A model generated the notes under the pieces. That model made no database searches, was not told the DNA's origin, and was given only the letters and a program-made list of their open reading frames with translations. A stretch of DNA of 64,000 nt from an uncultured Arachnia sp. Lineage in GTDB: Bacteria > Actinomycetota > Actinomycetes > Propionibacteriales > Propionibacteriaceae. The stretch is taken from positions 183,384 through 247,383 of the forward strand of contig CANMNB010000007.1 in assembly GCA_947499145.1 (NCBI GenBank), given 5' to 3'. A program made the position numbers and the translations under genes. Below, in pieces: positions 28,196 to 41,065 of this stretch. How positions within the stretch are numbered: position 1 is the stretch's first letter; the number at the start of each line of letters is the position of its first letter.

Positions 28196-28201
28196 TAACA
28201 T
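28196..28201 (+). promoter_or_regulatory. -10 box upstream of efp
   Basis: TAACAT lies 56 bases before the efp GTG, with TTTCCG at 28172-28177 as a possible -35 at 18-base spacing. The ribosome site GAGAGG follows at about 28243. Confidence 0.4.
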
Positions 28202-28256
28202 GGCCCGTCGGCCGGTGAGACCCGCTCCAGCGGGACCCAAGCGAGAGGCGGACGAC

Positions 28257-28823
28257 GTGGCATCGACGAATGACCTGAAGAACGGCATGGTCCTGGACCT
28301 GGATGGACAGCTCTGGCAGGTCCTGTGGTTCCAGCACCACAAGCCCGGCAAGGGCAACACCGTGGTGCGCAGCAAGCTCAAGCACGTGCTGACCGGCAAG
28401 ATCATCGACAAGACGTTCAACTCCGACACCAAGGTCGACACCGCCACGGTGGACCGTCGTGACATGCAGTACCTCTACATGGACGGCGACGACTACGTGT
28501 TCATGGACAACACCACCTATGACCAGATCCACGTGAACGCCGACGTCGTGGGTGACGCCAAGGACTTCATGCTGGAGAACCAGGTGGCCACCGTCGCGCT
28601 GCACGAGGGCACCCCGCTGTTCCTGGAGCTGCCTGCCTCGGTCGAGCTGGAGATCACCTACACCGAGCCCGGCCTGCAGGGCGACCGCTCCACGGGTGGC
28701 ACCAAGCCCGCCACGCTGGAGACCGGCAAGGAGATCCAGGTCCCGCTGTTCATCACCACGCGTGAGAAGGTCAAGGTCGACACCCGCGACGGCTCCTACC
28801 TCGGCCGCGTCACCGGTGGCTGA
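28257..28823 (+). CDS. efp: Translation elongation factor P
   Basis: EF-P relieves ribosome stalling at polyproline stretches. The 188-residue protein has the three beta-barrel domains of the family. Its loop [17 protein letters not shown] contains Lys at the position that is modified in some bacteria; here the tip reads KPGKG. GTG 28257 is preferred over ATG 28200, since the extra 19 residues are Arg/Pro-rich and unrelated and GAGAGG precedes the GTG. This gives the usual length. nusB starts inside the last codons. Confidence 0.94.
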   Translation: MASTNDLKNGMVLDLDGQLWQVLWFQHHKPGKGNTVVRSKLKHVLTGKIIDKTFNSDTKVDTATVDRRDMQYLYMDGDDYVFMDNTTYDQIHVNADVVGDAKDFMLENQVATVALHEGTPLFLELPASVELEITYTEPGLQGDRSTGGTKPATLETGKEIQVPLFITTREKVKVDTRDGSYLGRVTGG

Positions 28824-29241
28824 CCAACCTCACTACGGCGCGCAGACCAAGGCGCGCAAGGCGGCGCTGGACGTGCTGTTCGCGGCGGACCAGCGGGGAC
28901 GGGACATCCTGGAGGCCTTCACCGAGTCGAAGTCGCTGGACGACAGGCCGGTGCGCGAGCTGACGAACGAGATCGTCCGCGGCGTGGCCGAGCACCGGGA
29001 TGCCATCGATCGCCGTATCTCCGAGGCCGTGACGGGCTCCTGGTCCCTGGACCGGATGCCGGCGGTGGATCGCAACCTGGCCCGCATCGCGGTGTTTGAG
29101 ATGGACCACACCGATACCCCCGGCAGCGCCATAATCTCGGACGCCGTTCGGCTGGCGTCGGACCTCTCCACCGACGAGTCACCCTCCTTCCTCAACGGGC
29201 TGCTGTCGCGAGCCCTGGCCACGAAACCCATCGACCACTGA
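28816..29241 (+). CDS. nusB: Transcription antitermination factor NusB
   Basis: NusB binds boxA RNA with NusE during rRNA antitermination. This 141-residue all-helical protein shows the family starts [17 protein letters not shown] and [21 protein letters not shown], with the C-terminal [20 protein letters not shown] 28816 overlaps the efp stop by eight bases. The efp-nusB pair is standard in actinobacteria. carA follows after 23 bases, without the pyrR-pyrB-pyrC genes often found there. Confidence 0.92.
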   Translation: MADQPHYGAQTKARKAALDVLFAADQRGRDILEAFTESKSLDDRPVRELTNEIVRGVAEHRDAIDRRISEAVTGSWSLDRMPAVDRNLARIAVFEMDHTDTPGSAIISDAVRLASDLSTDESPSFLNGLLSRALATKPIDH

Positions 29242-29264
29242 CGAGACACAACAGCGAGGTACGC

Positions 29265-30391
29265 ATGAGTTCCCAACCCGCAATTCTGGTTCTGGAGGAC
29301 GGACGCGTATTTCGCGGTCGTTCGTTCGGGGCACCCGGCGAGACCTTCGGCGAGCTGGTGTTCTCCACGGGGATGTCGGGCTACCAAGAGCTCCTCACCG
29401 ACCCGAGCTACCACCGCCAGGTCGTGATCACCACCGCCCCGCACGTCGGGAACACCGGCTGGAACGGCGAGGACGACGAGTCCTCCCGCATCTGGGTGGC
29501 CGGCTTCGTGGTGCGGGACCCCTCGCCACGCCCCTCGAACTGGCGCTCGACGGGCAGCCTCGACGCCGAACTCGCGCGCCAGGGAGTCGTGGGCATTGCT
29601 GACGTCGACACGCGCGCCCTGACGCGACACATCCGCGAACTGGGCGCCATGCGCGTCGGGATCTCGACCGAGGACCTCGATGCCGCCAGCCTTCTGGCCA
29701 AGGTCCAGCAGCAGCCGTCCATGGCGGGCGCCGACCTCTGCGGTGAGGTCTCGACGGACGAGGCCTACACGATCGAGGCGGAAGGGGAGCGACGGTTCAC
29801 GGTCGCGGCGCTCGACCTGGGCATCAAGTCGATGACTCCCAAACGACTGGCCGAGCGCGGTGTCGAGATGCAGGTGGTGCCCTCCGACACCAGCTTCGAA
29901 GAACTGCAGGCCCTGTCCCCGGACGGCGTGTTCTTCTCCAACGGACCGGGTGACCCTGCGGCCTCGACCGGCCCCATCGAGGTCCTGGAGCGAGTCCTGG
30001 AGGCGGGGATCCCCTTCTTCGGGATCTGCTTCGGGAACCAGCTGTTCGCCCGAGCGCTGGGGCTGGACACCTACAAGCTGAAGTTCGGGCACCGTGGCCT
30101 CAACGTGCCGGTGAAGGACCTCACCACCGGACACGTGGAGATCACCGCGCAGAACCACGGCTTCGCCGTCGATGCTCCTCTCGGCGTCGACATCGACACC
30201 CCCTACGGCACCGCGCGTGTCTCGCACGTGTGCCTCAACGACGACGTCGTGGAAGGCCTCGAGCTGCGCCGCGACGGCAAGCTCGTCGCCTTCTCGGTGC
30301 AGTACCACCCGGAGGCGGCAGCCGGTCCGCACGATTCGGCCCACCTGTTCGACCGTTTCATCGACCTGCTCTCGGCAGGAAAGGACGCCTG

Positions 30392-30392
<1 letters not shown>
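29265..30392 (+). CDS. carA: Carbamoyl phosphate synthase small subunit
   Basis: CarA is the glutaminase subunit that delivers ammonia to CarB for carbamoyl phosphate synthesis. The 375-residue protein has the N-terminal CPSase domain ([16 protein letters not shown]). A class I glutamine amidotransferase follows, with the nucleophile cysteine in FGICFGNQL, then KFGHRG and the catalytic His-Glu pair in HPEAA. The start has GCGAGG upstream. Its stop overlaps the ATG of carB. Confidence 0.95.
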
Positions 30393-33702
<3,310 letters not shown>

Positions 33703-33706
<4 letters not shown>

Positions 33707-34752
33707 GCCTGCAGGCCTTGGTCACCGACGCCATCGGGGTCGGCTACCGGCGCGGGCTGCGCCCGCTGCTCTTCCGGGTGGGCGGCGGGGATCCCGAACG
33801 GGCACACGAGGCGATGTTGCGATGGCTCGCCCGCGTCCCGGCCACCAGGCATGCACGGACATCTGATCCGGTCACCGTTGCCGGCATCCAGTTCCCCAAC
33901 CGGGTGGGCCTGGCCGCCGGGATGGACAAGGACGGTGTCGCAGCTGCCGCGTGGGCACGCCTCGGCTTCGGGTTCGCGGAACTTGGCACCGTGACCGCGC
34001 AGGCGCAGCCCGGCAACCCCCAGCCCAGAATGTTCCGCCTCCCGGAGTCCCGGGCGGTGATCAACCGGATGGGCTTCAACAACCACGGCGCCCGCGCACT
34101 CGCGCAGCGCCTGACCGCGCGTGGCGTCGAGCGGGGAAACCGCGCGCTGGGCATCCCGCTCGGGATCTCCATCGGCAAGACGAAGGCGGTCGCGGTCGAG
34201 GACGCCGTCGACGACTACCTCGAGTCCCTGCGCGCCCTGCACACCGTGGCGGACTACGTGGCCGTCAACGTGTCCAGTCCCAACACGCCGGGGCTGCGCT
34301 CGCTCCAGGCGGCAGACGAGCTGGCCTCGCTGCTCGGAGCCCTCACGCACGAGGCCGCCGTGCTCTCGCCGTCGCCGCTCCCGATCTTCGTGAAGCTCTC
34401 TCCCGACATGGAGGAGAGCGAGCTGCTCCGGACCATCGAGGCAATCGAGGAATCGGGCGCCTCGGGAATCATCGCCACGAATACCACGCTGCGCCGGGAC
34501 GGACTGTCGCCGGCGGAGGCACACCTCGCCCCGGAGCCCGGTGGGCTGAGTGGGCGTCCCCTGACGGCGCGTTCGCTGCGGGTGCTCGAGACGGTCGCGA
34601 CCCGGACCGCCCTGCCCGTCATGGGCTCGGGTGGAGTCATGTCACCCGCTGATGCCCACCGGATGCTCGACGCGGGCGCGCGCCTGGTGCAGCTGTACAC
34701 GGGCTTCATCTACGAGGGACTCGCGCTCGTGCGAGGCATTCGGGAACTGTGA
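33703..34752 (+). CDS. pyrD: Dihydroorotate dehydrogenase (quinone), class 2
   Basis: PyrD oxidises dihydroorotate to orotate and passes electrons to membrane quinones. The 349-residue length and the N-terminal amphipathic region before [13 protein letters not shown] mark the class 2 enzyme. The catalytic serine is in [14 protein letters not shown], and the FMN-binding end reads [16 protein letters not shown]. Its ATG overlaps the carB stop, giving a carA-carB-pyrD-pyrF operon. Confidence 0.94.
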
Positions 34753-34760
34753 GGTAGACC

Positions 34761-35570
34761 ATGGAGACCTACCGCCAACGCCTGGCCGACGTCACCGCCC
34801 GACGCGGACGCCTGTGCGTCGGGATCGACCCGATGCCCCAGGTCCTGGCCGCATGGGGGCTGGGGGCCGACGTCGCGGGCCTGGAAGCCTGCGCCCGCGG
34901 CATCGTCGAGGAGCTCGGCGACCGTGTGGCCGTCTTCAAGCCCCAATCGGCGTTCTTCGAGCCCTTCGGCTCCGCCGGCGTGGCGGTGCTCGAGCGGGTC
35001 CTCGACGACATCCGCCAGACAGGTGCATTGTCCATCCTGGACGTGAAGCGCGGTGACATCGGCACTTCCATGGCCGGTTATGCGCAGGCCTACCTCGTTC
35101 CCGAGGCGCCGCTTGCGGCCGACGCGATCACCGTGAGTCCCTACCTGGGCGTCGGGGCGCTCGAACCGGCGTTCGAGCTCGCCAGCTCGTACGGGCGCGG
35201 CGTCTACGTCCTGGCCCGCACCTCCAACCCCGACGGTGAGACGATCCAAACCGCCGACGCCGGCGGGATGACGGTGGCGCAGCACGTCGTCGACACCGTG
35301 CAGGCGGCGAACGCCCTCCACGATGACGCGCTGGGGTTGGTCGTCGGGGCCACGCACGCCGCCATCGGCTGCGACCTGACGTCGTTCACCGGCTCGCTGC
35401 TCGTTCCGGGCATCGGTGCCCAGGGTGGACGCGTAGACGCCCTGGCGACCGCCTTCGGCGCGGCCGTCGAACACGTCCTGCCGACCGCGTCGCGGGAGGT
35501 CATCGGCGGCGGCCGCCGGGAGCTCGGTGATCGGGCGGCCCGGCTCCTGGAGCAGGTGCGGCGACTCTGA
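34761..35570 (+). CDS. pyrF: Orotidine 5'-phosphate decarboxylase (type 2)
   Basis: PyrF performs the last step of UMP synthesis. The 269-residue protein is the longer type 2 form found in actinobacteria. It shows CVGIDPMPQVL, FKPQSAFFEPFG and the catalytic SILDVKRGDIG, with phosphate-binding LVPGIGAQGGR near the end. A ribosome site (GTGAGG) precedes the ATG. A small CCAGT/ACTGG hairpin follows the stop. Confidence 0.94.
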   Translation: METYRQRLADVTARRGRLCVGIDPMPQVLAAWGLGADVAGLEACARGIVEELGDRVAVFKPQSAFFEPFGSAGVAVLERVLDDIRQTGALSILDVKRGDIGTSMAGYAQAYLVPEAPLAADAITVSPYLGVGALEPAFELASSYGRGVYVLARTSNPDGETIQTADAGGMTVAQHVVDTVQAANALHDDALGLVVGATHAAIGCDLTSFTGSLLVPGIGAQGGRVDALATAFGAAVEHVLPTASREVIGGGRRELGDRAARLLEQVRRL

Positions 35571-35629
35571 ATCGATACCAGTCGCACTGGATATGACGGG
35601 TCGCGCTGCGCAGGCGGGTTTACGCGCGC

Positions 35630-35669
35630 TACATTGTGCGGGACACACCGAACCCACCCTTTGGGGTGG
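35630..35669 (+). promoter_or_regulatory. Candidate promoter and 5' leader hairpin of mihF
   Basis: A TACATT -10-like box at 35630-35635 lies about 55 bases before the mihF ATG. Between them, CCACCC (35654-35659) can pair with GGGTGG (35664-35669). The hairpin sits in the leader. Whether it stabilises, attenuates or is incidental cannot be told from sequence. Confidence 0.35.
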
Positions 35670-35690
35670 CCGACCTGGAGCAGACGAATC

Positions 35691-36002
35691 ATGGCAATCC
35701 CGCAGTTGAGCAGTGCACAGCTCGAGTCCGCCCGCGCCGCCGCGACCGAGGCCCGTCGGGCCCGCGCCACCCTCAAGGAGGACGTCCGGACCGGGAAGCT
35801 CACCTTCTCCCAGGCACTGGCCAAGGCGTCGGACGACGAGACGCTGGCGCGCGTCAAGGTGGCCGACCTGCTGCGCTCGTTGCCGCGCGTCGGCGTCACC
35901 CGCTCCTCCCAGATCATGGAGGACCTCGGTATCGCCCCCAACCGGCGCATCCGCGGTCTCGGACGGCACCAGGTGGACCGCCTCACCGAGATGTTTGCCT
36001 AA
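35691..36002 (+). CDS. mihF: Mycobacterial-type integration host factor mIHF
   Basis: A 103-residue basic nucleoid-associated protein of the actinobacteria-specific mIHF family, unrelated to HU-type IHF. The central helix region ARATLKEDVRTGKLTFSQAL and the DNA-binding RVGVTRSSQIMEDLGIAPNRRIRGLG (helix-two-turn-helix) are diagnostic. The position between pyrF and gmk is the conserved actinobacterial context. ATG 35691 gives MAIPQLSSAQ, the typical start. Confidence 0.94.
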   Translation: MAIPQLSSAQLESARAAATEARRARATLKEDVRTGKLTFSQALAKASDDETLARVKVADLLRSLPRVGVTRSSQIMEDLGIAPNRRIRGLGRHQVDRLTEMFA

Positions 36003-36012
36003 GCTGGGGCGG

Positions 36013-36573
36013 GTGAAACGCGTCAAACCCTCAGTGTGGGTGATCTCGGGTCCCAGCGGGGTGGGGAAGGGCACGGTGTGCCGGCAGCTCCAGTCCCGAC
36101 ATCCCGAGGCCTTCTACTCCGTCTCACTCACGACCCGACCACCGCGTCCCGGTGAGGTGCCGGGGGAGAGCTACCACTTCGTCGGCCCCGAGGAGTTCCT
36201 CGACCTCGTCGATCGCGGCGAGATGCTCGAGTACGCAGTCGTGCACGGGACCCACCACTACGGCACCCCCCACGAGCCCGTACGAACCGCCCTGGAGGAC
36301 GGTCGACCGGTCGTCCTCGAGATTGACCTGCAGGGCGCCCGACAGGTCAAGGCCAACCTGCCGGAGGCCCGGTTGGTGTTCCTGGAGCCGCCGTCATGGG
36401 AGGAGTTGGTCTCCCGGCTCGAGGGCCGAGGGACGGAGGACGCCCAGGCGCGGGAGCGGCGTCTGGCCACGGCGCGCCTGGAACTGGCGGCCCGTGACGA
36501 GGCGGACCACGTGATCGTCAATGAGCGAGTCGAGGAAACCGTGGCGGCTTTGGTAACCTTGATGGGATTGTGA
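36013..36573 (+). CDS. gmk: Guanylate kinase
   Basis: Gmk phosphorylates GMP to GDP. The 186-residue protein has the P-loop [10 protein letters not shown] near residues 10-19. The GMP-binding [13 protein letters not shown] and GESYHFV segments follow, then [15 protein letters not shown] 36013 is the only start that leaves the usual short N-terminus, and GGGG lies upstream. It follows mihF by ten bases. Confidence 0.93.
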   Translation: MKRVKPSVWVISGPSGVGKGTVCRQLQSRHPEAFYSVSLTTRPPRPGEVPGESYHFVGPEEFLDLVDRGEMLEYAVVHGTHHYGTPHEPVRTALEDGRPVVLEIDLQGARQVKANLPEARLVFLEPPSWEELVSRLEGRGTEDAQARERRLATARLELAARDEADHVIVNERVEETVAALVTLMGL

Positions 36574-36629
36574 TCGTTGCCCGGTCACGTCCCTTTCCAT
36601 CGCACTCCACCAATCCTGCGAGGTATCAC

Positions 36630-36971
36630 GTGAGCATCCATACCGACGGCATCACCAATCCCCCCATCGACGACCTGCTGGACTCGATCGACTCGAAGTA
36701 CCGCCTGGTGATCTTCGCGGCGAAGCGTGCTCGCCAGATCAACGCGTACTACTCCCAGCTCGGCGAAGGACTCCTCGAGAACGTCGGACCCCTGGTGCCG
36801 GCCGCGCCGCAGGAGAAGCCGCTGTCGATCGCCCTCCGCGAGATCAAGGACGGGCTGCTGACCTACACCGACATCGACCCGGAGGCCGAGCAGGCCGAGC
36901 GTCAGCAGGCCGACGCCGACCCCGGCTTCAACTTCGTCGACCCCTTCGCCGACTCCGACTCGGCCTCCTGA
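36630..36971 (+). CDS. rpoZ: RNA polymerase omega subunit
   Basis: A 113-residue omega subunit that assists assembly of beta-prime. It shows the typical [31 protein letters not shown] and the conserved [16 protein letters not shown]. The GTG at 36630 is preceded by GCGAGG. The C-terminal extension is acidic. In many actinobacteria coaBC follows rpoZ; here metK starts four bases after the stop. Confidence 0.94.
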   Translation: MSIHTDGITNPPIDDLLDSIDSKYRLVIFAAKRARQINAYYSQLGEGLLENVGPLVPAAPQEKPLSIALREIKDGLLTYTDIDPEAEQAERQQADADPGFNFVDPFADSDSAS

Positions 36972-36975
36972 CCCG

Positions 36976-38166
36976 ATGAGCCGGCTGTTCACCTCCGAGT
37001 CGGTCACCGAGGGCCACCCGGACAAGATCGCCGACTCGATCTCGGACTCGGTCCTCGATTCCCTGCTCCGTCAGGACCCCCGGTCCCGGGTGGCCGTGGA
37101 GACCCTTGTCACCACCGGTCTGGTGGTGGTGGCCGGAGAGGTCACCACCGAGGGCTTTGCCGACGTCGCCCCGATCGCTCGGCAGCGCATTCTCGACATC
37201 GGCTACACCTCGTCACGGGTCGGCTTCGACGGTGCCTCCTGCGGCGTTGCGGTGGCCATCGGTGCACAGTCACCCGACATTGCCGCCGGCGTCGACCAGG
37301 CGTGGGAGGCGCGGGTGGAGCACGAGACCGACCGCATCAGCTCCCAGGGCGCGGGGGACCAAGGTCTGATGTTCGGCTACGCCTGCAACGAGACCCCGTC
37401 GCTGATGCCGCTCCCCATCGACATGGCGCACCGGTTGGCCGAGCGACTGACCCGGGTTCGCCAGGACGGAACGCTCGCCTACCTCCGCCCCGACGGCAAG
37501 ACCCAGGTCACCGTCGCCTACGACGACCAGGGCAGGGCCACGGGAATCGACACCGTGGTGGTCTCCACCCAGCACGACGACGGCGTCAACCTCGACAGCA
37601 GCATTCGGCCCGACCTCGAACACCACGTCATCACGCCGGTTCTCGAGCGCTACGGGTTCGAGGCTCCGTCCCACGTCTACGTCAACCCCACCGGCACCTT
37701 CGTCATCGGCGGGCCGATGGGCGACGCCGGAGTGACTGGACGCAAGGTAATCGTCGACACCTACGGCGGCATGGCCCGGCACGGGGGTGGCGCCTTCTCC
37801 GGCAAGGACCCGTCCAAGGTGGACCGCTCCGCCGCCTACGCCATGCGCTGGGTGGCCAAGAACGTCGTGGCCGCCGAGCTTGCCGAGCGCTGCGAGGTCC
37901 AGGTGGCCTACGCCATCGGCAAGTCGCATCCCGTCGGGTTCTACCTGGACACTTTCGGGACGGCCGCGGTGCCCGAGGACCAGATCAAGGACGCTGTCCT
38001 CGAGACCTTCGACTTGCGTCCCGGCGCCATCGTGCGCGATCTCAACCTGCTCAGGCCCATCTACTCGCAGTTCAGCGCCTACGGGCACTTCGGGCGCGAG
38101 GTGCCGGCGGCGACCTGGGAGCGCACGGACCGTGCCGAGGCACTGGCCAGGGCGGTCAGGGGTTAG
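36976..38166 (+). CDS. metK: S-adenosylmethionine synthetase
   Basis: MetK makes AdoMet from methionine and ATP. The 396-residue protein has [19 protein letters not shown] at the N-terminus and [17 protein letters not shown] with the methionine-binding loop. The [18 protein letters not shown] signature is also present. No SAM-responsive leader is possible, because the start is four bases after rpoZ. priA follows after nine bases. Confidence 0.96.
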   Translation: MSRLFTSESVTEGHPDKIADSISDSVLDSLLRQDPRSRVAVETLVTTGLVVVAGEVTTEGFADVAPIARQRILDIGYTSSRVGFDGASCGVAVAIGAQSPDIAAGVDQAWEARVEHETDRISSQGAGDQGLMFGYACNETPSLMPLPIDMAHRLAERLTRVRQDGTLAYLRPDGKTQVTVAYDDQGRATGIDTVVVSTQHDDGVNLDSSIRPDLEHHVITPVLERYGFEAPSHVYVNPTGTFVIGGPMGDAGVTGRKVIVDTYGGMARHGGGAFSGKDPSKVDRSAAYAMRWVAKNVVAAELAERCEVQVAYAIGKSHPVGFYLDTFGTAAVPEDQIKDAVLETFDLRPGAIVRDLNLLRPIYSQFSAYGHFGREVPAATWERTDRAEALARAVRG

Positions 38167-38175
38167 GACCAAGGC

Positions 38176-40146
38176 GTGTCGGTGAGCATCCCCGGCCTCG
38201 CGGAGGAGCCGCCGCGCCCCGTTGCCCGTGTGGCCGTCGACATCCCGCTGGCCCACCTTGATCGACTCTTCGACTACGAGGTGCCGCAGGAGCTTGCGGA
38301 GAGGGTCCGGCCGGGGGTCCGCGTCCGCGTTCGGTTCGCCGGGCGGCAGTGCGATGGCTGGGTGGTCGAACTCGGACGGGCGGAGCCTGGCATGAAGCTC
38401 TCCCGGGTCGAGAAGGTGGTCTCCGACGAGGAGGTCCTGACAGCGGGGACGTACCGGCTGACCCGCCAAGTGGCCGACCACTACGCCGGCACGTTCTCCG
38501 ATGTCGCCCGGCTCGCGATCCCACCCCGGCACGCGACGACGGAGAAGGCGAACCAGCGTCACTGGCCCGCCCCCGCCGTCGAGGACGCCACGTACCAAGT
38601 CCTGCCACGCTTCCCGACGGGAGAGGGCTATCTCGCCGCGTTGGCCCGGGGGGACTCACCCCGGGCCTTCTGGCAGGTTCCTGCCGTGGCCGAGGGTGTC
38701 GGGGATCTCCATGGCGGTGTCGTCGAGGCGGTCGTGGCGACGCTCAGGTCCGGGCGCACCGCCGTCGTCATCGTCCCCACCGCACGCGAATTGGAGCACG
38801 CGCGCAAGCGACTGGGCGACGTCCTCGGGCCTGCCTCGGTGGCGACGTTGTCCGCGGACTCGGGGCGCTCGGCCAGGTATCGCAACTACCTCGCCGTGCT
38901 GCGGGGTGAGGCACGCGTCGTCGTCGGAACCCGCAGCGCTGCGTTCGCGCCGCTGACGGACCTGGGCCTCGTCGTGGTCGTCGACGACGGACACGACGCC
39001 CACATCGAACAGCGAGCGCCGTATCCACATTCTCGTTCCATCGCCGTCCTGCGAAGCCTGAACGAAGGATGCGCCGTCCTCTTCGCCTCCCATGCCCGCT
39101 CGACCGAAGCCCACTCCCTGGTCGTTCGTGGGTGGCTCCACCAGATCGCCCTGGCCCCGGCTGAGGTGCGCAAGGTGACCCCCCCGGTCAGGATCGTCGG
39201 TGACGACGTCGCCCGCGAACCCGTGGCCGCACGCCTGCGACTCCCGTCAGCTGCCTTCCGATTCCTCCGGGAGAGGCTGGTCACCGGGCCCGTGCTGGTG
39301 CAGGTGCCCCGCGCCGGGCACTCCGCCGGCCTCGTGTGCGGCCGATGCGGGGAACGGGCCCGTTGCCCCCGCTGCACGGCCCCGCTCCGCAGGCCCTCGC
39401 GTGACGAGGTGGCGTGCCCGATGTGCGGATACCACCCCCCGCGCTGGGAGTGCCCACACTGTCACGCGAGCGCCTTGCGCGCACCCATTGCGGGGGCCCG
39501 ACGCACCGCCGAGGAACTGGCCCGCGCATTCCCCGGCGTCATCGCGGTGAACAGTTCGGCCGAACGCATCCGGACCTCGGTGCCCGCCGAGCCGGCCATC
39601 GTCGTCGCCACTCCCGGCGCCGAGCCGTGGTGCCCGGGCGGCTACTCCGGGGTGCTGCTGCTGGACACCGAGCTCATGCTGGCTCGCCCCGACCTGCGTG
39701 TGGTGGAGAAGTCCGCTCGACGGTGGCTTGCCGCTGCAGCCCTGTGCCGCGGGCCCCGGGAAGGTGGCACCGTTGTTGCCGTGGGACCCACGGGGGAGCC
39801 GGCCTTGCAGGCGCTGGTGCGCGGCGACATCGCCTCCCTCGTGGACCGAGAGCTGGAGGAGCGCACCCGGGCTGGTCTTCCGCCGGCGGTCAAGGCCGTG
39901 CGCGTCGGCGGTGACGCGGCGGCCGTCACTGAGTTCCTGGACAACGACGAGTTCCCCGACGTCGACATCCTGGGACCCGCCGAGGTCAGGAGCGACCCGG
40001 ATCCCGAGGTGGCCGCGCTCCTGCGGGTGCCACTGGACCGTGGCAAGGACCTCGTGACCCGCGTCAAGCACGCCACTGCCATCCGGTCGGCACGCAAGGA
40101 ACCGGGCAGACTGTACGTGCAGGTCGACCCCGAAGTGATGGAGTGA
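38176..40146 (+). CDS. priA: Degenerate PriA-like protein (replication restart), helicase motifs lost
   Basis: A 656-residue PriA homologue identified by its N-terminal DNA-binding domain (VAVDIPLAHLDRLFDYEVP), its position after metK and before fmt, and an intact eight-cysteine zinc region (CGRCGERARCPRC ... CPMCGYHPPRWECPHC). The helicase core lacks a recognisable Walker A GxTGSGKT; the equivalent place reads VAEGVGDLHGG. The DEEH box is replaced by VDDGHD. Actinobacterial PriA proteins are known to be annotated as probable, motif-poor versions. It may act as a structural primosome factor without ATPase activity. Confidence 0.85.
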   Translation: MSVSIPGLAEEPPRPVARVAVDIPLAHLDRLFDYEVPQELAERVRPGVRVRVRFAGRQCDGWVVELGRAEPGMKLSRVEKVVSDEEVLTAGTYRLTRQVADHYAGTFSDVARLAIPPRHATTEKANQRHWPAPAVEDATYQVLPRFPTGEGYLAALARGDSPRAFWQVPAVAEGVGDLHGGVVEAVVATLRSGRTAVVIVPTARELEHARKRLGDVLGPASVATLSADSGRSARYRNYLAVLRGEARVVVGTRSAAFAPLTDLGLVVVVDDGHDAHIEQRAPYPHSRSIAVLRSLNEGCAVLFASHARSTEAHSLVVRGWLHQIALAPAEVRKVTPPVRIVGDDVAREPVAARLRLPSAAFRFLRERLVTGPVLVQVPRAGHSAGLVCGRCGERARCPRCTAPLRRPSRDEVACPMCGYHPPRWECPHCHASALRAPIAGARRTAEELARAFPGVIAVNSSAERIRTSVPAEPAIVVATPGAEPWCPGGYSGVLLLDTELMLARPDLRVVEKSARRWLAAAALCRGPREGGTVVAVGPTGEPALQALVRGDIASLVDRELEERTRAGLPPAVKAVRVGGDAAAVTEFLDNDEFPDVDILGPAEVRSDPDPEVAALLRVPLDRGKDLVTRVKHATAIRSARKEPGRLYVQVDPEVME

Positions 40147-40150
40147 GCAG

Positions 40151-41065
40151 ATGAGACTGGTCTTCGCCGGCACCCCGGAGGTCGCCGTCCCCTCGCTGCG
40201 GTCACTCGTGGCGTCACAGCACGAGGTGGTGGCCGTCCTGACCCGGCCGGACGCACCTTCCGGTCGCGGTCGCCGTCTCCAGCAGTCAGCCGTGGCGACG
40301 GCGGCCGAGGAGCTCGGCATCCCGGTGCTGAAGCCCTCGTCCACCAGGAGCCCCGAATTGCTGGCCCAGCTCGTCGACCTGCGGCCCGACGCCTGCGCCG
40401 TCGTCGCCTACGGTGCCATCCTGCCGCAGTCACTGCTCGACGTCCCGGCTCATGGCTGGGTCAATCTCCACTTCTCGGTGCTGCCGCGGTGGCGCGGTGC
40501 CGCACCCGTGCAGCGGGCCATCATCGCCGGCGACGAGGAGATCGGGACCACGTGCTTCCGCATTGTCCCCGAGCTCGATGCCGGCGACGTCTACCGGACG
40601 AGCTCCCGGCCCCTGGTGCCTGCCACGGCCGGTGAAGTGCTCCAGGAACTCGCCGTCAGCGGCGCAGCCCAGCTTCGGGAGACGATGGACGCCGTGGAAG
40701 CGGGTGAGCAGCCCCGGCCTCAGGCGAGCGAGGGCATCACCATCGCGCCCAAGCTCACCGCTGAAGAGGCACGCATCTCGTTCGAAAGGTCGCCCTTCGA
40801 GGTGCGCAACCACATCCTTGGCTGCTCCCCGGACCCGGGTGCGTGGTGTGAGCTGGACGGCCAGCGACTGAAGGTCTACCGCGCGGCCGTCGCCGAGGCG
40901 GCGGATCTCGCGCCGGGACAGCTGTCGGTGGGTCGCCGTGCCGTCTTGGCAGGCACGACGGGCGGCGCCGTCGAACTCCTCGAGGTCCAGGCCCCCGGCA
41001 AGCGCCGGATGCCGGCACTGGACTGGGCGCGGGGCAGCCACGTCGACGGCATGGTGCTGTCGTGA
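40151..41065 (+). CDS. fmt: Methionyl-tRNA formyltransferase
   Basis: Fmt formylates initiator Met-tRNA. The 304-residue protein has the N-terminal RLVFAGTPEVAVPSL and the catalytic Asn/His region NLHFSVLPRWRGAAPVQRAI. ELDAGDVY carries the catalytic aspartate, and a C-terminal OB-like domain completes it. No def gene is adjacent. The stop overlaps the GTG of rsmB. Confidence 0.94.
   Translation: MRLVFAGTPEVAVPSLRSLVASQHEVVAVLTRPDAPSGRGRRLQQSAVATAAEELGIPVLKPSSTRSPELLAQLVDLRPDACAVVAYGAILPQSLLDVPAHGWVNLHFSVLPRWRGAAPVQRAIIAGDEEIGTTCFRIVPELDAGDVYRTSSRPLVPATAGEVLQELAVSGAAQLRETMDAVEAGEQPRPQASEGITIAPKLTAEEARISFERSPFEVRNHILGCSPDPGAWCELDGQRLKVYRAAVAEAADLAPGQLSVGRRAVLAGTTGGAVELLEVQAPGKRRMPALDWARGSHVDGMVLS

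Noticed and set aside
36972..36975. SAM riboswitch before metK
   Set aside because: metK starts four bases after rpoZ, so no leader exists.
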